Counted from the first letter of the stretch, positions 20,882 to 30,588 are shown. The stretch: 64,000 nucleotides of DNA from Myroides oncorhynchi (GCF_020905415.1 NZ_JAJJMP010000001.1:367501-431500); one strand, 5' to 3'. Notes: generated from the letters alone by a model not told the origin. A program made the numbers and translations.

Positions 20882-20904
20882 GTATTAGATATCATTTCTA
20901 ATAC
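20882..20904. promoter_or_regulatory. Inverted repeat just before the ATPase gene
   Basis: GTATTAGA (20882-20889) and TCTAATAC (20897-20904) form a perfect 8 bp inverted repeat around a 7 nt centre, 16 bp before the ATG. It could be a repressor operator or a leader hairpin near the start site. The bound protein is unknown. Confidence 0.45.
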
Positions 20905-20920
20905 AAAGTATCCTTTATAT

Positions 20921-23900
20921 ATGGCTGAATTAGAAAACCAACATATAGAATCACTTGATTCTAATACTTATGAGATAATACAGAGAAGGCTTCAGGCTCA
21001 AAAGGGGGATTTAATCACACGATTAAATGCACTTAATGATGACCGTAAAGAGGTATTTACTTCTGTAGATCTAAAGCTTATCGCTAATCAACGTATCACG
21101 ACAGAGAACAACTGTACTGCTAGAGGTATTATCGCCTTTGACAACATTTGTATCTTCGCGTATAACGTACACTTTGGGCTTAAAACAGACATTCAACTAA
21201 GTGATGTATTTAGTATCTATCGCTTCGATGACAATCAATTCTTACCACACTCTTTAGACTTTATCAATGATGCTAACTTCGTTGATGATTATAAAAACCT
21301 ATATAAATACTACAGAGACTCAATCTTCAGCCGATTTAAGAAGACCGAGAATTACCTCTATATGGTGTTCCAAACAAGTAAGAATGCTGATAGTTTAAAG
21401 GCTTTTAAATGGCTGATTAAAGATGGACAATTAATCTATCAAGATGACAGAAGCATTCACGAGGTAGTTAAAAGCCCTCAGTTTGAATTTAATTGGGTTA
21501 AGACTAATCTTGAGAATCGACGTTTAGGAGTACACCCTCATATCTCTATACAAGATAAAGTATTTATAGAAGCTGTCGGAGGAGATATTACTTTTAAAAT
21601 AGAAGATAATACAGATAAAGGGCAAGGGATTTACTCTGAGCCTGTACTAAACGTAGATCAGCAATTAGATGATGCAGATTACTTCTATGCAGACTTAGGT
21701 AACTTTATCGCGATACGCATCAAGCCGTATCAAGAAGACTTCCGTGCTTTTATCTTTAACAATAGAACCAAACAAGTAATCAATGTACCTGCTCTAAATG
21801 AGACAGGAATACTACTACCTGATGGGCAGGGTATCATCTTCTCTAATGGATATTACTTGCAGAATGGGGATTACAAGATATTTGATAACAGTGTCAAGAA
21901 TCTTGAGTTCGTTAGAATGATTCCATCTCATAATGGAGAGGACTTCTTATACCTATTCTATCAAGCAGAGAACAACATTTACACACTGATGTCATATAAC
22001 ATCATTAAACAGTCTGTCGAAACACCTATTGTATGTAGTGGTTTCACCTTGTTTAACGATGGTAAACTGATATACTTCCGCTCAGAGAATGAAGCAGTCA
22101 GACATCACGTAGTACAGATATGGGAAACTCCATATACTGCTACTTTAGTTGAGAATAAAGAGCAAAAAGAAAATCACCTATACAAAATAGGGAATAAAGA
22201 CATCGTGAAAGCGATGGCTGAATGTCAAGAAATCATCCACCTCATCGATAAAGAAGATTCGTATGAGGGATTATATGGTGACATCGCTAAAAAAGCGAAT
22301 GACATTATAGATGCTTATTTCTGGATTAAAACCAAAGATACTAAGAGCTTAAACGAACCACTTGATCAGATTAGAAATATCGCTAATACTGCAATAGATG
22401 AGTTTGAGAAAGTACAAGAGCAACGCAAAAGAGCCTCTGGTCTACTAACTGAATTAAGTGATAAGGTAGACAAACAACTCTTTAATGTAAAGAATGCTAA
22501 GAGCGACACACTTGAAGGTTTAGTACATTTATTAGCTGAGAACAGAAAGCTATTAGGTGAGGTCATCAGTGCACGCCAAACAAAATATGTAGACTTAACG
22601 ATCTTAGATAAATACCAAGAGCAGTTAGGCAAAACTAATGAATCTCTATCGGATAAGACAATTGCCTTCTTACTACAAGAGCAAGCTTTAGTTCCTTATG
22701 AGCAAAAAGTAGTTGATCAGAAAGCTAAAGTAGGCGAAGTAACCAAGGTTATAGATGCTAATGTTATAGATGAGAACTGTAAGGCTATCTCAGGAGAGCT
22801 AGAATTGCTAATCGATATCTTAAACAGTTTAAAGATAGAGGACACTACTCAGGCGACGAAGATTATAGAGAAGATCTCTGTCATCTTTGCTTCGCTTAAT
22901 GAGGTGCGTTCACAGCTAAAGAGAAAGATAGACTCACTGCGTACCAATGAATCTATCGCAGAGTTTCACGCACAGTTGACCTTACTTGATCAGAGTATTA
23001 TCAACTTCTTAGAGTTGTCTAACTCACCTGAGAAGTGTGATGAGTATCACTCTAAGGTAAGTGTACAGGTAGAAGAACTTGAAAGCAAGTTTGCAGACTT
23101 TGATGATTTCATCTTAAAGATTGCAGATAAACGCGAGGAAGTATCTAAGGCTTTTGATACTCGTAAGACACAGTTAGTCGAGCAGATTAACAGACGTACA
23201 AGTTCATTAGAACAGATTGGTCTTCGTATTTTAAAGAACATAGAGAACAAGTCCGCTTCTTTTAAATCAAAAGAAGAGATATTAGCGTTCTTCTCTACTG
23301 ACTTGATGGTTGATAAAGTACGTCAGTTAGTCATAGAGTTGAAAGATTTAGGCGATGTATCTAAGTCAGAGAACTTAGAGAATAGCGTAAAAACAAGTCA
23401 AGAAGATGCACTGCGTACGCTTAGAGATAAGCAAGACTTATTCGCTGATGGAGAGAATATCATTAGCTTAGGTACACATAAGTTCTTAGTCAATAAACAA
23501 CCATTAGACTTAACGATCGTTAGACGTAATGATATTCTATATTATCACTTGACAGGTACGAGCTTCTCCTACCCTATCACTGATGATAAAATATACTCGT
23601 ATAGAGCAATATGGAATCAAGATATCATCTCTGAAAACAATCAAGTTTATAGAGCTGAATACTTAGCGTATCAAATCTACAAGGAGCTTCAAAAGGATCC
23701 TGTCTTAGATATAACTGAAGCAATTAAATACAGAACAGAACAGAACTACTCAGAGGGATACCTTAAAGGAGTGCACGACTTCGATGGGCAAGAAATCACT
23801 CAAGCGCTATTAAAGTTAAAAGCAGATTTAGGTATTCTTACCTACGCCCCTGCTATACGTGTATCTGCACAGGTATTCTGGTATAAATTAGAGACTGAGC

Positions 23901-25762
23901 TTAGAGAGTCTATCTTAAAAAGTATTAATAGCGCAAGTGCTGTACAGAAGGTATTCCCTAATAGTGCGAACTATCAGTATATCCTAAATCAATTAGAAGA
24001 ACTATACGCACAGTGGGAATCTCCTATGCGTACAATGGCTTATCAAAAAGACATCGCGAAGTATTTATTCGATGAGTTTACTGGCGGAGTATTCTTTACT
24101 AAAGCGGGGCAGGCTTCTCAATTAAAGAAACAGTTTGTTACTTTCTTGCAACAAAAGAATGCTAATGTAACCTTTGAAAATGATATAAACGATGGTAACT
24201 TAAGTACACTTGACGCATTCTATTTGATTCAAAACTGGTTGTATTCATATCTTGACAATGAACCTAAGGTAGCTGAATACAAGAAGTACATCGATGAGAC
24301 TTGTTGTTTGTTGTTATTTGAGAAACAGTATAACTATACTTTAAAAGAAAGTACAGATAGTATTGTCATAAAGAACCTAAAAGGTAATCACGCTCTAATC
24401 ATTAATGACATCTATACTTTAGACTATCACGAGTATATACATAAGTTGGATATATTCGAGACAGAGAGTGTACCAATGTTCACTGACTTTATCTCTACAA
24501 AAGATATGCTACTTAGTGAATATAAGAAATCACTAAAAGTAAATGAGTTAAAACCTCGTGTACTAACTTCATTTGTACGTAATAAGCTGATTAATGAGGT
24601 GTACTTCCCATTAATCGGTAACAACTTAGCGAAACAGATCGGTGTACATGGAGATAGTAAGCGTACTGCCCGTATGGGAATGCTATTATTAGTATCTCCT
24701 CCTGGATACGGTAAAACTACTCTGATGGAGTACTTAGCCAATGCATTAGGTCTTCACTTTGTGAAGATTAACGGACCGACTATCGGACACTCTATAACTT
24801 CTATTGACCCAACAGAAGCGAAGACTTCGGGAGCAAGAGAAGAGCTGAAGAAAATCAACTTGTCATTTGAGATGGCAGATAACGTGATGCTCTACTTAGA
24901 CGATATACAGCACTGTAGCTCTGAATTCTTACAGAAGTTTATTTCGCTTGCGGATGGACAGCGTAAGATGGATGGTATCTTCGAAGGAGAAAGTAAGACG
25001 TATGATTTAAGAGGGAAACGATTCTGTATTATTATGGCAGGTAACCCATATACAGAGTCAGGAGAGAAGTTTCAGATACCTGATATGTTAGCTAACCGTG
25101 CTGATACCTATAACTTAGGAGATGTAATCGGTAGTACAGAACATTTATTTAAATTGAGTTTATTAGAGAATGCTATAGCAGAAAACACTTACTTACAGAA
25201 GTTAAGTAGTAACTCTCTTGATGATTTCTATAAGTTAATCAATCACATCGAGACTAAGTCAGAAGAGTCGCTATCCTTAGAAGGTAACTTCAGTGGGCAA
25301 GAGATAGAAGAATTCACTGCTGTACTGAAAAAAGCCATAAGTGTAAGAGATATCGTGCTAAAGGTAAATCAACAGTATATCTTAAGTGCTAGTATGGACA
25401 ATGCGTATAGAGTAGAACCTGCCTTTAAGTTACAAGGTTCGTACCGTGATATGAATAAGATGATGAGTCGCATAGTCCCACTGATGAATGACAGCGAGAT
25501 AGACGAGTTAATCTTAACGCACTATGAGAATGAGTCACAGACTTTGACTTCTGATACAGAAGCAAACTTGCTGAAGTTAAAAGAGCTTGCTAATAAACTA
25601 TCTGATACAGAGCGTAAACGTTGGGAGGCTATCAAAGATATCTTCCTTAAACAAAACAAACTGGGAATGGCTGGCAAGGATAATCAAACAGCTCAAGTGT
25701 TAAGTCAACTGATGGACTTCAACCAAAACTTAGAAAGCATTGCTAAGGCAATAAAGAAATAA
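20921..25762 (+). CDS. Giant AAA+ ATPase ('DNA repair ATPase' family) linked to flotillin
   Basis: A 1613-residue cytosolic protein. Residues about 1-420 are beta-rich, with propeller-like repeats (the region known as DUF3686). About 430-870 is charged and helical, probably coiled coil. A C-terminal AAA+ domain follows: Walker A PPGYGKTTLM (about 1261-1270), Walker B VMLYLDDIQH (about 1321-1330) and a sensor-like IIMAGNPYTESG (about 1370). Databases call such proteins DNA repair ATPases, but nothing here shows DNA binding. The position behind a flotillin and its NfeD-like partner suggests an ATP-driven machine acting at membrane microdomains. That role is inference. A clear terminator follows. 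Confidence 0.8.
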   Translation: MAELENQHIESLDSNTYEIIQRRLQAQKGDLITRLNALNDDRKEVFTSVDLKLIANQRITTENNCTARGIIAFDNICIFAYNVHFGLKTDIQLSDVFSIYRFDDNQFLPHSLDFINDANFVDDYKNLYKYYRDSIFSRFKKTENYLYMVFQTSKNADSLKAFKWLIKDGQLIYQDDRSIHEVVKSPQFEFNWVKTNLENRRLGVHPHISIQDKVFIEAVGGDITFKIEDNTDKGQGIYSEPVLNVDQQLDDADYFYADLGNFIAIRIKPYQEDFRAFIFNNRTKQVINVPALNETGILLPDGQGIIFSNGYYLQNGDYKIFDNSVKNLEFVRMIPSHNGEDFLYLFYQAENNIYTLMSYNIIKQSVETPIVCSGFTLFNDGKLIYFRSENEAVRHHVVQIWETPYTATLVENKEQKENHLYKIGNKDIVKAMAECQEIIHLIDKEDSYEGLYGDIAKKANDIIDAYFWIKTKDTKSLNEPLDQIRNIANTAIDEFEKVQEQRKRASGLLTELSDKVDKQLFNVKNAKSDTLEGLVHLLAENRKLLGEVISARQTKYVDLTILDKYQEQLGKTNESLSDKTIAFLLQEQALVPYEQKVVDQKAKVGEVTKVIDANVIDENCKAISGELELLIDILNSLKIEDTTQATKIIEKISVIFASLNEVRSQLKRKIDSLRTNESIAEFHAQLTLLDQSIINFLELSNSPEKCDEYHSKVSVQVEELESKFADFDDFILKIADKREEVSKAFDTRKTQLVEQINRRTSSLEQIGLRILKNIENKSASFKSKEEILAFFSTDLMVDKVRQLVIELKDLGDVSKSENLENSVKTSQEDALRTLRDKQDLFADGENIISLGTHKFLVNKQPLDLTIVRRNDILYYHLTGTSFSYPITDDKIYSYRAIWNQDIISENNQVYRAEYLAYQIYKELQKDPVLDITEAIKYRTEQNYSEGYLKGVHDFDGQEITQALLKLKADLGILTYAPAIRVSAQVFWYKLETELRESILKSINSASAVQKVFPNSANYQYILNQLEELYAQWESPMRTMAYQKDIAKYLFDEFTGGVFFTKAGQASQLKKQFVTFLQQKNANVTFENDINDGNLSTLDAFYLIQNWLYSYLDNEPKVAEYKKYIDETCCLLLFEKQYNYTLKESTDSIVIKNLKGNHALIINDIYTLDYHEYIHKLDIFETESVPMFTDFISTKDMLLSEYKKSLKVNELKPRVLTSFVRNKLINEVYFPLIGNNLAKQIGVHGDSKRTARMGMLLLVSPPGYGKTTLMEYLANALGLHFVKINGPTIGHSITSIDPTEAKTSGAREELKKINLSFEMADNVMLYLDDIQHCSSEFLQKFISLADGQRKMDGIFEGESKTYDLRGKRFCIIMAGNPYTESGEKFQIPDMLANRADTYNLGDVIGSTEHLFKLSLLENAIAENTYLQKLSSNSLDDFYKLINHIETKSEESLSLEGNFSGQEIEEFTAVLKKAISVRDIVLKVNQQYILSASMDNAYRVEPAFKLQGSYRDMNKMMSRIVPLMNDSEIDELILTHYENESQTLTSDTEANLLKLKELANKLSDTERKRWEAIKDIFLKQNKLGMAGKDNQTAQVLSQLMDFNQNLESIAKAIKK

Positions 25763-25772
25763 ATAATACCTC

Positions 25773-25804
25773 AACGGTCTGTAGCGAATACAGACCGTTT
25801 TTTT
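25773..25804 (+). terminator. Terminator of the giant ATPase gene
   Basis: An 11 bp perfect stem (25773-25783 with 25789-25799, AACGGTCTGTA/TACAGACCGTT), 5 nt loop and U-tract, 10 bp after the stop. Confidence 0.9.
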
Positions 25805-25847
25805 ATTAATACCTTTGCATTTACACCATACAATCAAAAAAAACCTT

Positions 25848-27005
25848 ATGTCAAAACACTTAGCCCGTATAGCTGTCACTGTATTATTCTTTATCTTCGG
25901 AGGTATATCAGCTTCTTGGGCATCTCGTATTCCTACTATTAAAGAAGCTTTTGGAGTAAATGACTCTGCTTGGGGCTTCGTATTATTATATATTTCTATA
26001 GGTACATTAATCACGTTACCGATAGCGGGTAAGATTATCGAGTTATTAGGAAGTAAGAAAGCAACTCTTTTCTTCTTGCTAACTTACTTAGTACTATTAG
26101 TCGGTATTGGTTATTGGGATGTATTGTGGCAACTTAAAGTCAACTTAGTCTTATTCGGAGCAATCAGTAATATCACTAATATTTCTATTAACACACAAGC
26201 GATTAAAGTCTCTAAACTATACAAAGGGCAAATCATTGGTTCGCTACACGGTACTTGGAGTATAGGAGGTTTTGCCGCTTCTTGGTTAGGTGCTGAGATG
26301 ATTAGTAGTTATGTTCCTCCTTTAGAACACTTCATTTATTACTCAGCAGTGGGAATAGTCGTTTCACTTTTATTGTTTAAGTATCTTATCCCTGAAACAA
26401 CAGAAGCACAAAGCACAAGTCCTATAAAAGAAGAAAAGAAAGGCTTTCAATTACCTGATAAGAACTTAACAATGCTTGGGTTATTAGCCTTCTTTGCGAT
26501 GGTAGCAGAGGGAACTATGACAGATTGGTCTAGTGAGTATATGAAGCATATCACACACGCACCTGTACACCTTATCGGATATGGGCTGACCGCTTATATG
26601 TTTGCGATGGCAAGTGGTCGTTTTATATCTGACTTTACAGTTAGAAGATTTGGAGAACAGAAGACACTTCTATTCTGCGGTATCTTGCTCTTTATCGGTC
26701 TAGGGTCTTCTGTGATGTTCCCTGGTGTATATTCTACTATTATAGCCTTTATGGTGGTAGGTTTAGGAGTATCAGCTGTCGTGCCGATGTGTTATAACCT
26801 TGCAGGACATAATAAATCTATGCCACCTCAGCAAGCGTTAACATTAGTCACTAGTATTGGTTTTCTTGGTTTTTTCTTAGGTCCTCCTATCATAGGTTTT
26901 ATCGCACAACAATCTTCTCTAAAGACTGCCTTTGCTATTATTGCTCTATTTGGGTTGGCTATTTCTATTCTTAGTAGATTCATTAGTATAGATCAGAAAG
27001 ACTAA
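25848..27005 (+). CDS. MFS transporter, YbjJ/fucose-permease-like
   Basis: A 385-residue major-facilitator protein with about 12 membrane segments. The N-terminal ISASWASRIPTIKEAFGVND and the following helices resemble the YbjJ group, whose substrate is not established. I place the start at ATG 25848. An upstream in-frame ATG at 25815 overlaps a promoter -7 box (TACCTTTG, 25810-25817) and would lie before the likely transcription start. It is separated from the ATPase by a strong terminator, so it belongs to a different unit. Confidence 0.85.
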   Translation: MSKHLARIAVTVLFFIFGGISASWASRIPTIKEAFGVNDSAWGFVLLYISIGTLITLPIAGKIIELLGSKKATLFFLLTYLVLLVGIGYWDVLWQLKVNLVLFGAISNITNISINTQAIKVSKLYKGQIIGSLHGTWSIGGFAASWLGAEMISSYVPPLEHFIYYSAVGIVVSLLLFKYLIPETTEAQSTSPIKEEKKGFQLPDKNLTMLGLLAFFAMVAEGTMTDWSSEYMKHITHAPVHLIGYGLTAYMFAMASGRFISDFTVRRFGEQKTLLFCGILLFIGLGSSVMFPGVYSTIIAFMVVGLGVSAVVPMCYNLAGHNKSMPPQQALTLVTSIGFLGFFLGPPIIGFIAQQSSLKTAFAIIALFGLAISILSRFISIDQKD

Positions 27006-27137
27006 TAAAAGGGCTATGAGATATTCTTTTCGCAATAGACTGTTATACTTTGTATAAATTTAAGCATAGAATAAAAACATTCTTACAGTAAGTTAATTTT
27101 ATCTCTATATTTGATGCGATTATAAAACGTACAAATA

Positions 27138-27839
27138 ATGTTTACATTCTTACAAGTCCCTGTTAACGCTGTGACAGAAGCAGCAACTAATCTTGCTGAA
27201 ACTACTACTCAACAATCTGAAATATCAGCTTTAGACTTTGTCTTAAAAGGAGGGGTATTTATGATTCCTATTGTCCTATTACTATTATATACGATCTATG
27301 TATCTATAGAGCGCTATTTATATATCTCTAAAGAGACTAAGTCAAATAAGAACTTAATGGGTAACGTCGTTGCTCTATTACAAACGGGGCAACTTGACTC
27401 TGTAAAAATGACTCTTGACAACGAAGACAGTGCATTATCACGTGTGATTAAAGAAGGTACGATGTCTATCGGAAGACCTATCTCTGAGATAGAGTCTAAT
27501 ATGGAACGCGTAGCGACTATTGAAATTGGTACTATGGAGAAAAAGTTAAGTCACTTAGGACTTATCGCAGGTATAGCACCTACTTTAGGTTTCGTAGGGA
27601 CTATCTTAGGAGTTATCAAAATCTTCTATAATATATCTATCTCTGAAGACATCAGTATCGCTAATATCTCTGGAGGTCTATATGAAAAGATGATTAGTAG
27701 TGGTTCTGGTCTTGTCGTGGGAATTATAGCGTATGCTATCTATCACCTTCTAAACTCATCTATTGACAATTATTTATTAAAGACTCAGAAGGCTATTCTT
27801 GAATTTATAAATGCAATACAACGACCAAATGGCAATTAA
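27138..27839 (+). CDS. exbB: ExbB/TolQ-family proton channel subunit
   Basis: A 233-residue MotA/TolQ/ExbB protein. It has a membrane segment at about 38-57 and two more at about 136-158 and 175-198. The family core GLIAGIAPTLGFVGTILGVI (about 140-159) is followed by GSGLVVGIIAYAIYHLLN. With ExbD it forms the proton-driven motor that energises TonB. A -7 box TATATTTG (27106-27113) lies 25 bp upstream. The end overlaps the exbD start by 11 nt, which indicates translational coupling. Confidence 0.9.
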   Translation: MFTFLQVPVNAVTEAATNLAETTTQQSEISALDFVLKGGVFMIPIVLLLLYTIYVSIERYLYISKETKSNKNLMGNVVALLQTGQLDSVKMTLDNEDSALSRVIKEGTMSIGRPISEIESNMERVATIEIGTMEKKLSHLGLIAGIAPTLGFVGTILGVIKIFYNISISEDISIANISGGLYEKMISSGSGLVVGIIAYAIYHLLNSSIDNYLLKTQKAILEFINAIQRPNGN

Positions 27840-28224
27840 AAGAAACAAACGATTCCAAGCAGAAGTAGCTACCTCTTCACTTAGTGATATTATGTTCTTC
27901 TTACTGCTGTTCTTTTTGATTATTTCTACTTTAGCTAATCCTAATGTGATTAAGATGATGCTACCGAAGGCTGCAAATAACGAGAAGACGACAACACAAC
28001 ATATCAGTATTTCTGTCACAGAAGATAAGCGTTACTTCATCAATAAAAAGGAAGTAGCCCTATCAGAACTAGAAGGAGAGTTATTAGCACAGATGGGAAC
28101 GCACACTGACCAAGCTGTAGTGGTAAGAATACCTTTTGACTCACAGATACAAGAGTTAGTAGATGTACTCCAAATAGGAGTTAAGAACAACCTTAAATTT
28201 GTTATCGCAACACAAGCGAAATAA
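27829..28224 (+). CDS. exbD: ExbD/TolR-family motor subunit
   Basis: A 131-residue ExbD/TolR protein: a short cytosolic N-terminus, one membrane helix (about 20-40, SDIMFFLLLFFLIISTLANP, whose Asp is the proton-carrying residue in the family) and a periplasmic domain. I chose ATG 27829, which overlaps the end of exbB and gives the usual basic start MAIKRNKRFQ. An in-frame ATG 18 bases earlier is less likely. It is followed by a bidirectional terminator facing the convergent tonB gene. Confidence 0.9.
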   Translation: MAIKRNKRFQAEVATSSLSDIMFFLLLFFLIISTLANPNVIKMMLPKAANNEKTTTQHISISVTEDKRYFINKKEVALSELEGELLAQMGTHTDQAVVVRIPFDSQIQELVDVLQIGVKNNLKFVIATQAK

Positions 28225-28231
28225 TATACGC

Positions 28232-28264
28232 AAAAAGGGATGAACATCAGTTCATCCCTTTTTT
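28232..28264. terminator. Bidirectional terminator between exbD and tonB
   Basis: A 14 bp perfect stem (28232-28245 with 28250-28263, AAAAAGGGATGAAC/GTTCATCCCTTTTT), loop ATCA. It has U-rich tails on both strands and serves the convergent genes. Confidence 0.9.
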
Positions 28265-28278
28265 ATCTCTATACTCTC

Positions 28279-29211
28279 TTAATTTAAAGAGAAGTTATAT
28301 ACTATCTGACCTACTTGCTTGTCTGGAGCTTTAGGATTAGGTTGCCATTTGGTTTGCATAGCTGCTATCCTTGCTTGATCTAACAGACACTTCACTGTAT
28401 TGGTTGATCCTTTTACACCTGCACGAGCCTCTATCGTATTCCCTGATTGGTCTACCCAAACTTCTACTACTACCTTACCTACCTCATTACACAGATACTT
28501 TGGTAGTGGCTTTACTAAAGCAGCTCTACCTTCTAAAGAATAACCTATTCCACCACCTACACCCGTTCCTGTTCCACTTCCCGTACCACCACCTGTTCCG
28601 CTTCCGCTACCTGGCCCTACACCACTACCATTTCCCGAGCCTGTACCACTACCGTTACCTACTCCATAATATCCACCACTACCTGATAGTCCACCATTGG
28701 CATTATTACTATTACCTCCGTTACCAGTACCACCTTTGCTACCATTCATCAGACTGCTTAGCGCATCCTTAGTAGCATTAGATACGTCAGGTTTCTTAGC
28801 TACAGGTTCTGCTTTCTTGACTTCTTTTACCTCTGTCTTTTTAACAACAGGTTTATCTGTTACTACTACTTTTTTATCAGTCTTAGTCTTATCTACTTTA
28901 TTTACTATTACAGGTGCCTCATCATTCTTCTCATAAGCGATTACCTGCTCTTCTTTAACTGTTTCTACAGGTTGTACCACTTCTTTCACAGGCTCTACTA
29001 TTGGCGTATGATCTTCTGTCGCTAAGGGAGCAGGACTACCTTCTAAAGCGATAGATACACCTGTACCTCCACCTCCTCCACCTCCGAAGTAGTTATGAGC
29101 GGTCTGCGTCTCTATAAATCGTATAAAATATAGCATAACAAATAATAACACTGCTACACCTACTGTAATATATATCGACGTTCTCTCTTCTTTTGAATAA
29201 TTCATACTCAT
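28279..29211 (-). CDS. TonB-like energy transducer with Gly/Ser-rich spacer
   Basis: A 310-residue TonB-type protein linking the ExbBD motor to outer-membrane receptors. It has an N-terminal membrane anchor (about 11-28), then a Pro/Lys/Glu/Val-rich periplasmic stretch (about 60-150). A low-complexity Gly/Ser/Asn/Thr segment follows (about 160-225, repeats such as GSGTGSGNGSG and GTGSGTGTGVGGG). The C-terminal domain (about 230-310) contains GKVVVEVWVDQSGNTIEARA and Q..WQPNPKAPD. It is convergent with exbBD rather than in the same operon. The Gly-rich spacer is longer and less rigid-looking than the usual Pro-Lys spacer. Confidence 0.82.
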   Translation of the reverse strand: MSMNYSKEERTSIYITVGVAVLLFVMLYFIRFIETQTAHNYFGGGGGGGTGVSIALEGSPAPLATEDHTPIVEPVKEVVQPVETVKEEQVIAYEKNDEAPVIVNKVDKTKTDKKVVVTDKPVVKKTEVKEVKKAEPVAKKPDVSNATKDALSSLMNGSKGGTGNGGNSNNANGGLSGSGGYYGVGNGSGTGSGNGSGVGPGSGSGTGGGTGSGTGTGVGGGIGYSLEGRAALVKPLPKYLCNEVGKVVVEVWVDQSGNTIEARAGVKGSTNTVKCLLDQARIAAMQTKWQPNPKAPDKQVGQIVYNFSLN

Positions 29212-29338
29212 AATGGTATCCCTATGATTCTCTATTGTAATACAGCAAATGTATATTATTTATGACTTAATATTTTTATAAAATTGACTTTCCTCTTGAT
29301 TTAACTATAATTTACTAATATAGAGAGCCTATAACAAC

Positions 29339-29367
29339 AAAAAAGCCCAATCATCACTGATTGGGTT
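29339..29367 (-). terminator. Terminator of the 55-residue gene
   Basis: An 8-10 bp stem (CCCAATCA, 29346-29353, with TGATTGGG, 29358-29365), loop TCAC, with six U on the minus strand. It is nearly identical to the terminator at 30645-30672. Confidence 0.8.
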
Positions 29368-29374
29368 GTATATA

Positions 29375-29542
29375 TTATTCTGCTAAATGCTTATTCTTTG
29401 CTTTTCTCTTTAGTAGTCGTTCTCTAAATATCGCTACCTCTTTTTCTAGCTCATCTCTTTTTGGTTCTCCTATCATACCGAATACCTCATCCTTTACTTG
29501 AGCCCAAGTCTTTAAATCTCTAACGTTCTTACTTTCTTCCAT
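29375..29542 (-). CDS. 55-residue protein resembling the N-terminus of HigA-like regulators
   Basis: A short open frame read by hand: starts MEESKNVRDLKTWAQVKDEV, continues with FGMIGEPKRDELEKEV, ends KNKHLAE. The motif TW.QVKD..FG.IG.P.RDE.E.E resembles the segment that precedes the helix-turn-helix in many Bacteroidota XRE/HigA-type antitoxins, but no HTH follows. Its own terminator lies 8 bp past the stop, which supports a real transcript. It may be a shortened regulator, an orphan antitoxin fragment or an independent small protein. No toxin gene is adjacent. Confidence 0.55.
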   Translation of the reverse strand: MEESKNVRDLKTWAQVKDEVFGMIGEPKRDELEKEVAIFRERLLKRKAKNKHLAE

Positions 29543-29640
29543 AATGCCGTTTATTGCTTTAATAATCTTTATGTGTGATTATTCTCTCAGCCAAAATAAT
29601 GCCATAAGTATAGCTAACACTACTTTATTATTTTAGATTT

Positions 29641-30588
29641 CTATTTATAAGTACGGCTAACCTCAACAGACTTGCCATTAACTAGTTTATATTTTACTTC
29701 TAACACCTTATCACTATCCTCTGTACTTTCCCAATACTTTATCTTATAAGGCTTATTATCCTGTACACTATACGTTGTCTCTGTTTCATTTCCATTTCCA
29801 TCTGCAGTAAAGGTAGATAAAGTTTGATTCAACGGATTTAACGTCATTAGTGAACTATAATCTGTATTAAAGTTCTTATCATATTTAAATTTCTTCGTAG
29901 TTGGGTTATAGATCAAATAATATTCTCCATAATCCCCTTTACTCACGAATGGGTAATAATGCGACACTACGATATCTAAATACCCATCGAAGTTATAATC
30001 TCCCATACTCACTTCTACACCTGATTTCTTATATGTATAAGATTCAGGTAATGTTATCTCCTGAATAAACTGCTTGTGCTCATCATAAATCTTCACTGAA
30101 TTAAAAGCTACGTAATACTCATTATAACTCTGCTCTTCACACTTACCCACATTGGCTTTATAATAGAACACTGCATCGGCATTCTTCTCTACAGCATTAA
30201 ACAGAAAGTTCATCACCTTGTTATTAGACTTATTTGTCCACTTACCTTCTAATACCTTATGTGTAGCAAAGTCTCCCGCCTGGAATATCCCTGTCGTTTT
30301 ACGTTCCCTACTCTTGACATCATACACTTCTTCACTAAAGCTAAATGTTTTCACAGGCATGTCGCCTACCAATGTTATAGGCTCATTAGTAGGATATTTT
30401 GCGTAGATATATTTTCCATAAACCCAATTGCCATTCTCTTTATATTCCATATACGCCTTGATAGGGTACTTGTCTATCATCCCATCATAAGCGATAGTTC
30501 TACTTGTTATTTTCTTTTGTCCCAACATTGGCAAGTTAATCCCTAATATCAACAGTAACATTAACAATTGACTCTTATCTAATTTCAT
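29641..30588 (-). CDS. Secreted protein with a DYNFDGYLDI calcium-loop-like motif
   Basis: A 315-residue exported protein with a signal peptide (about 1-23, ending LPMLG, then Q). Most of it is beta-rich. Near residues 195-207 the segment GDYNFDGYLDIVV has the D-x-[NDG]-x-D-G pattern of FG-GAP or dockerin-type calcium loops, as in XAC2610-related proteins. I do not recognise an enzymatic domain. It follows sbcC in the same direction but is separated by a terminator, and it is probably monocistronic. Confidence 0.65.
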   Translation of the reverse strand: MKLDKSQLLMLLLILGINLPMLGQKKITSRTIAYDGMIDKYPIKAYMEYKENGNWVYGKYIYAKYPTNEPITLVGDMPVKTFSFSEEVYDVKSRERKTTGIFQAGDFATHKVLEGKWTNKSNNKVMNFLFNAVEKNADAVFYYKANVGKCEEQSYNEYYVAFNSVKIYDEHKQFIQEITLPESYTYKKSGVEVSMGDYNFDGYLDIVVSHYYPFVSKGDYGEYYLIYNPTTKKFKYDKNFNTDYSSLMTLNPLNQTLSTFTADGNGNETETTYSVQDNKPYKIKYWESTEDSDKVLEVKYKLVNGKSVEVSRTYK

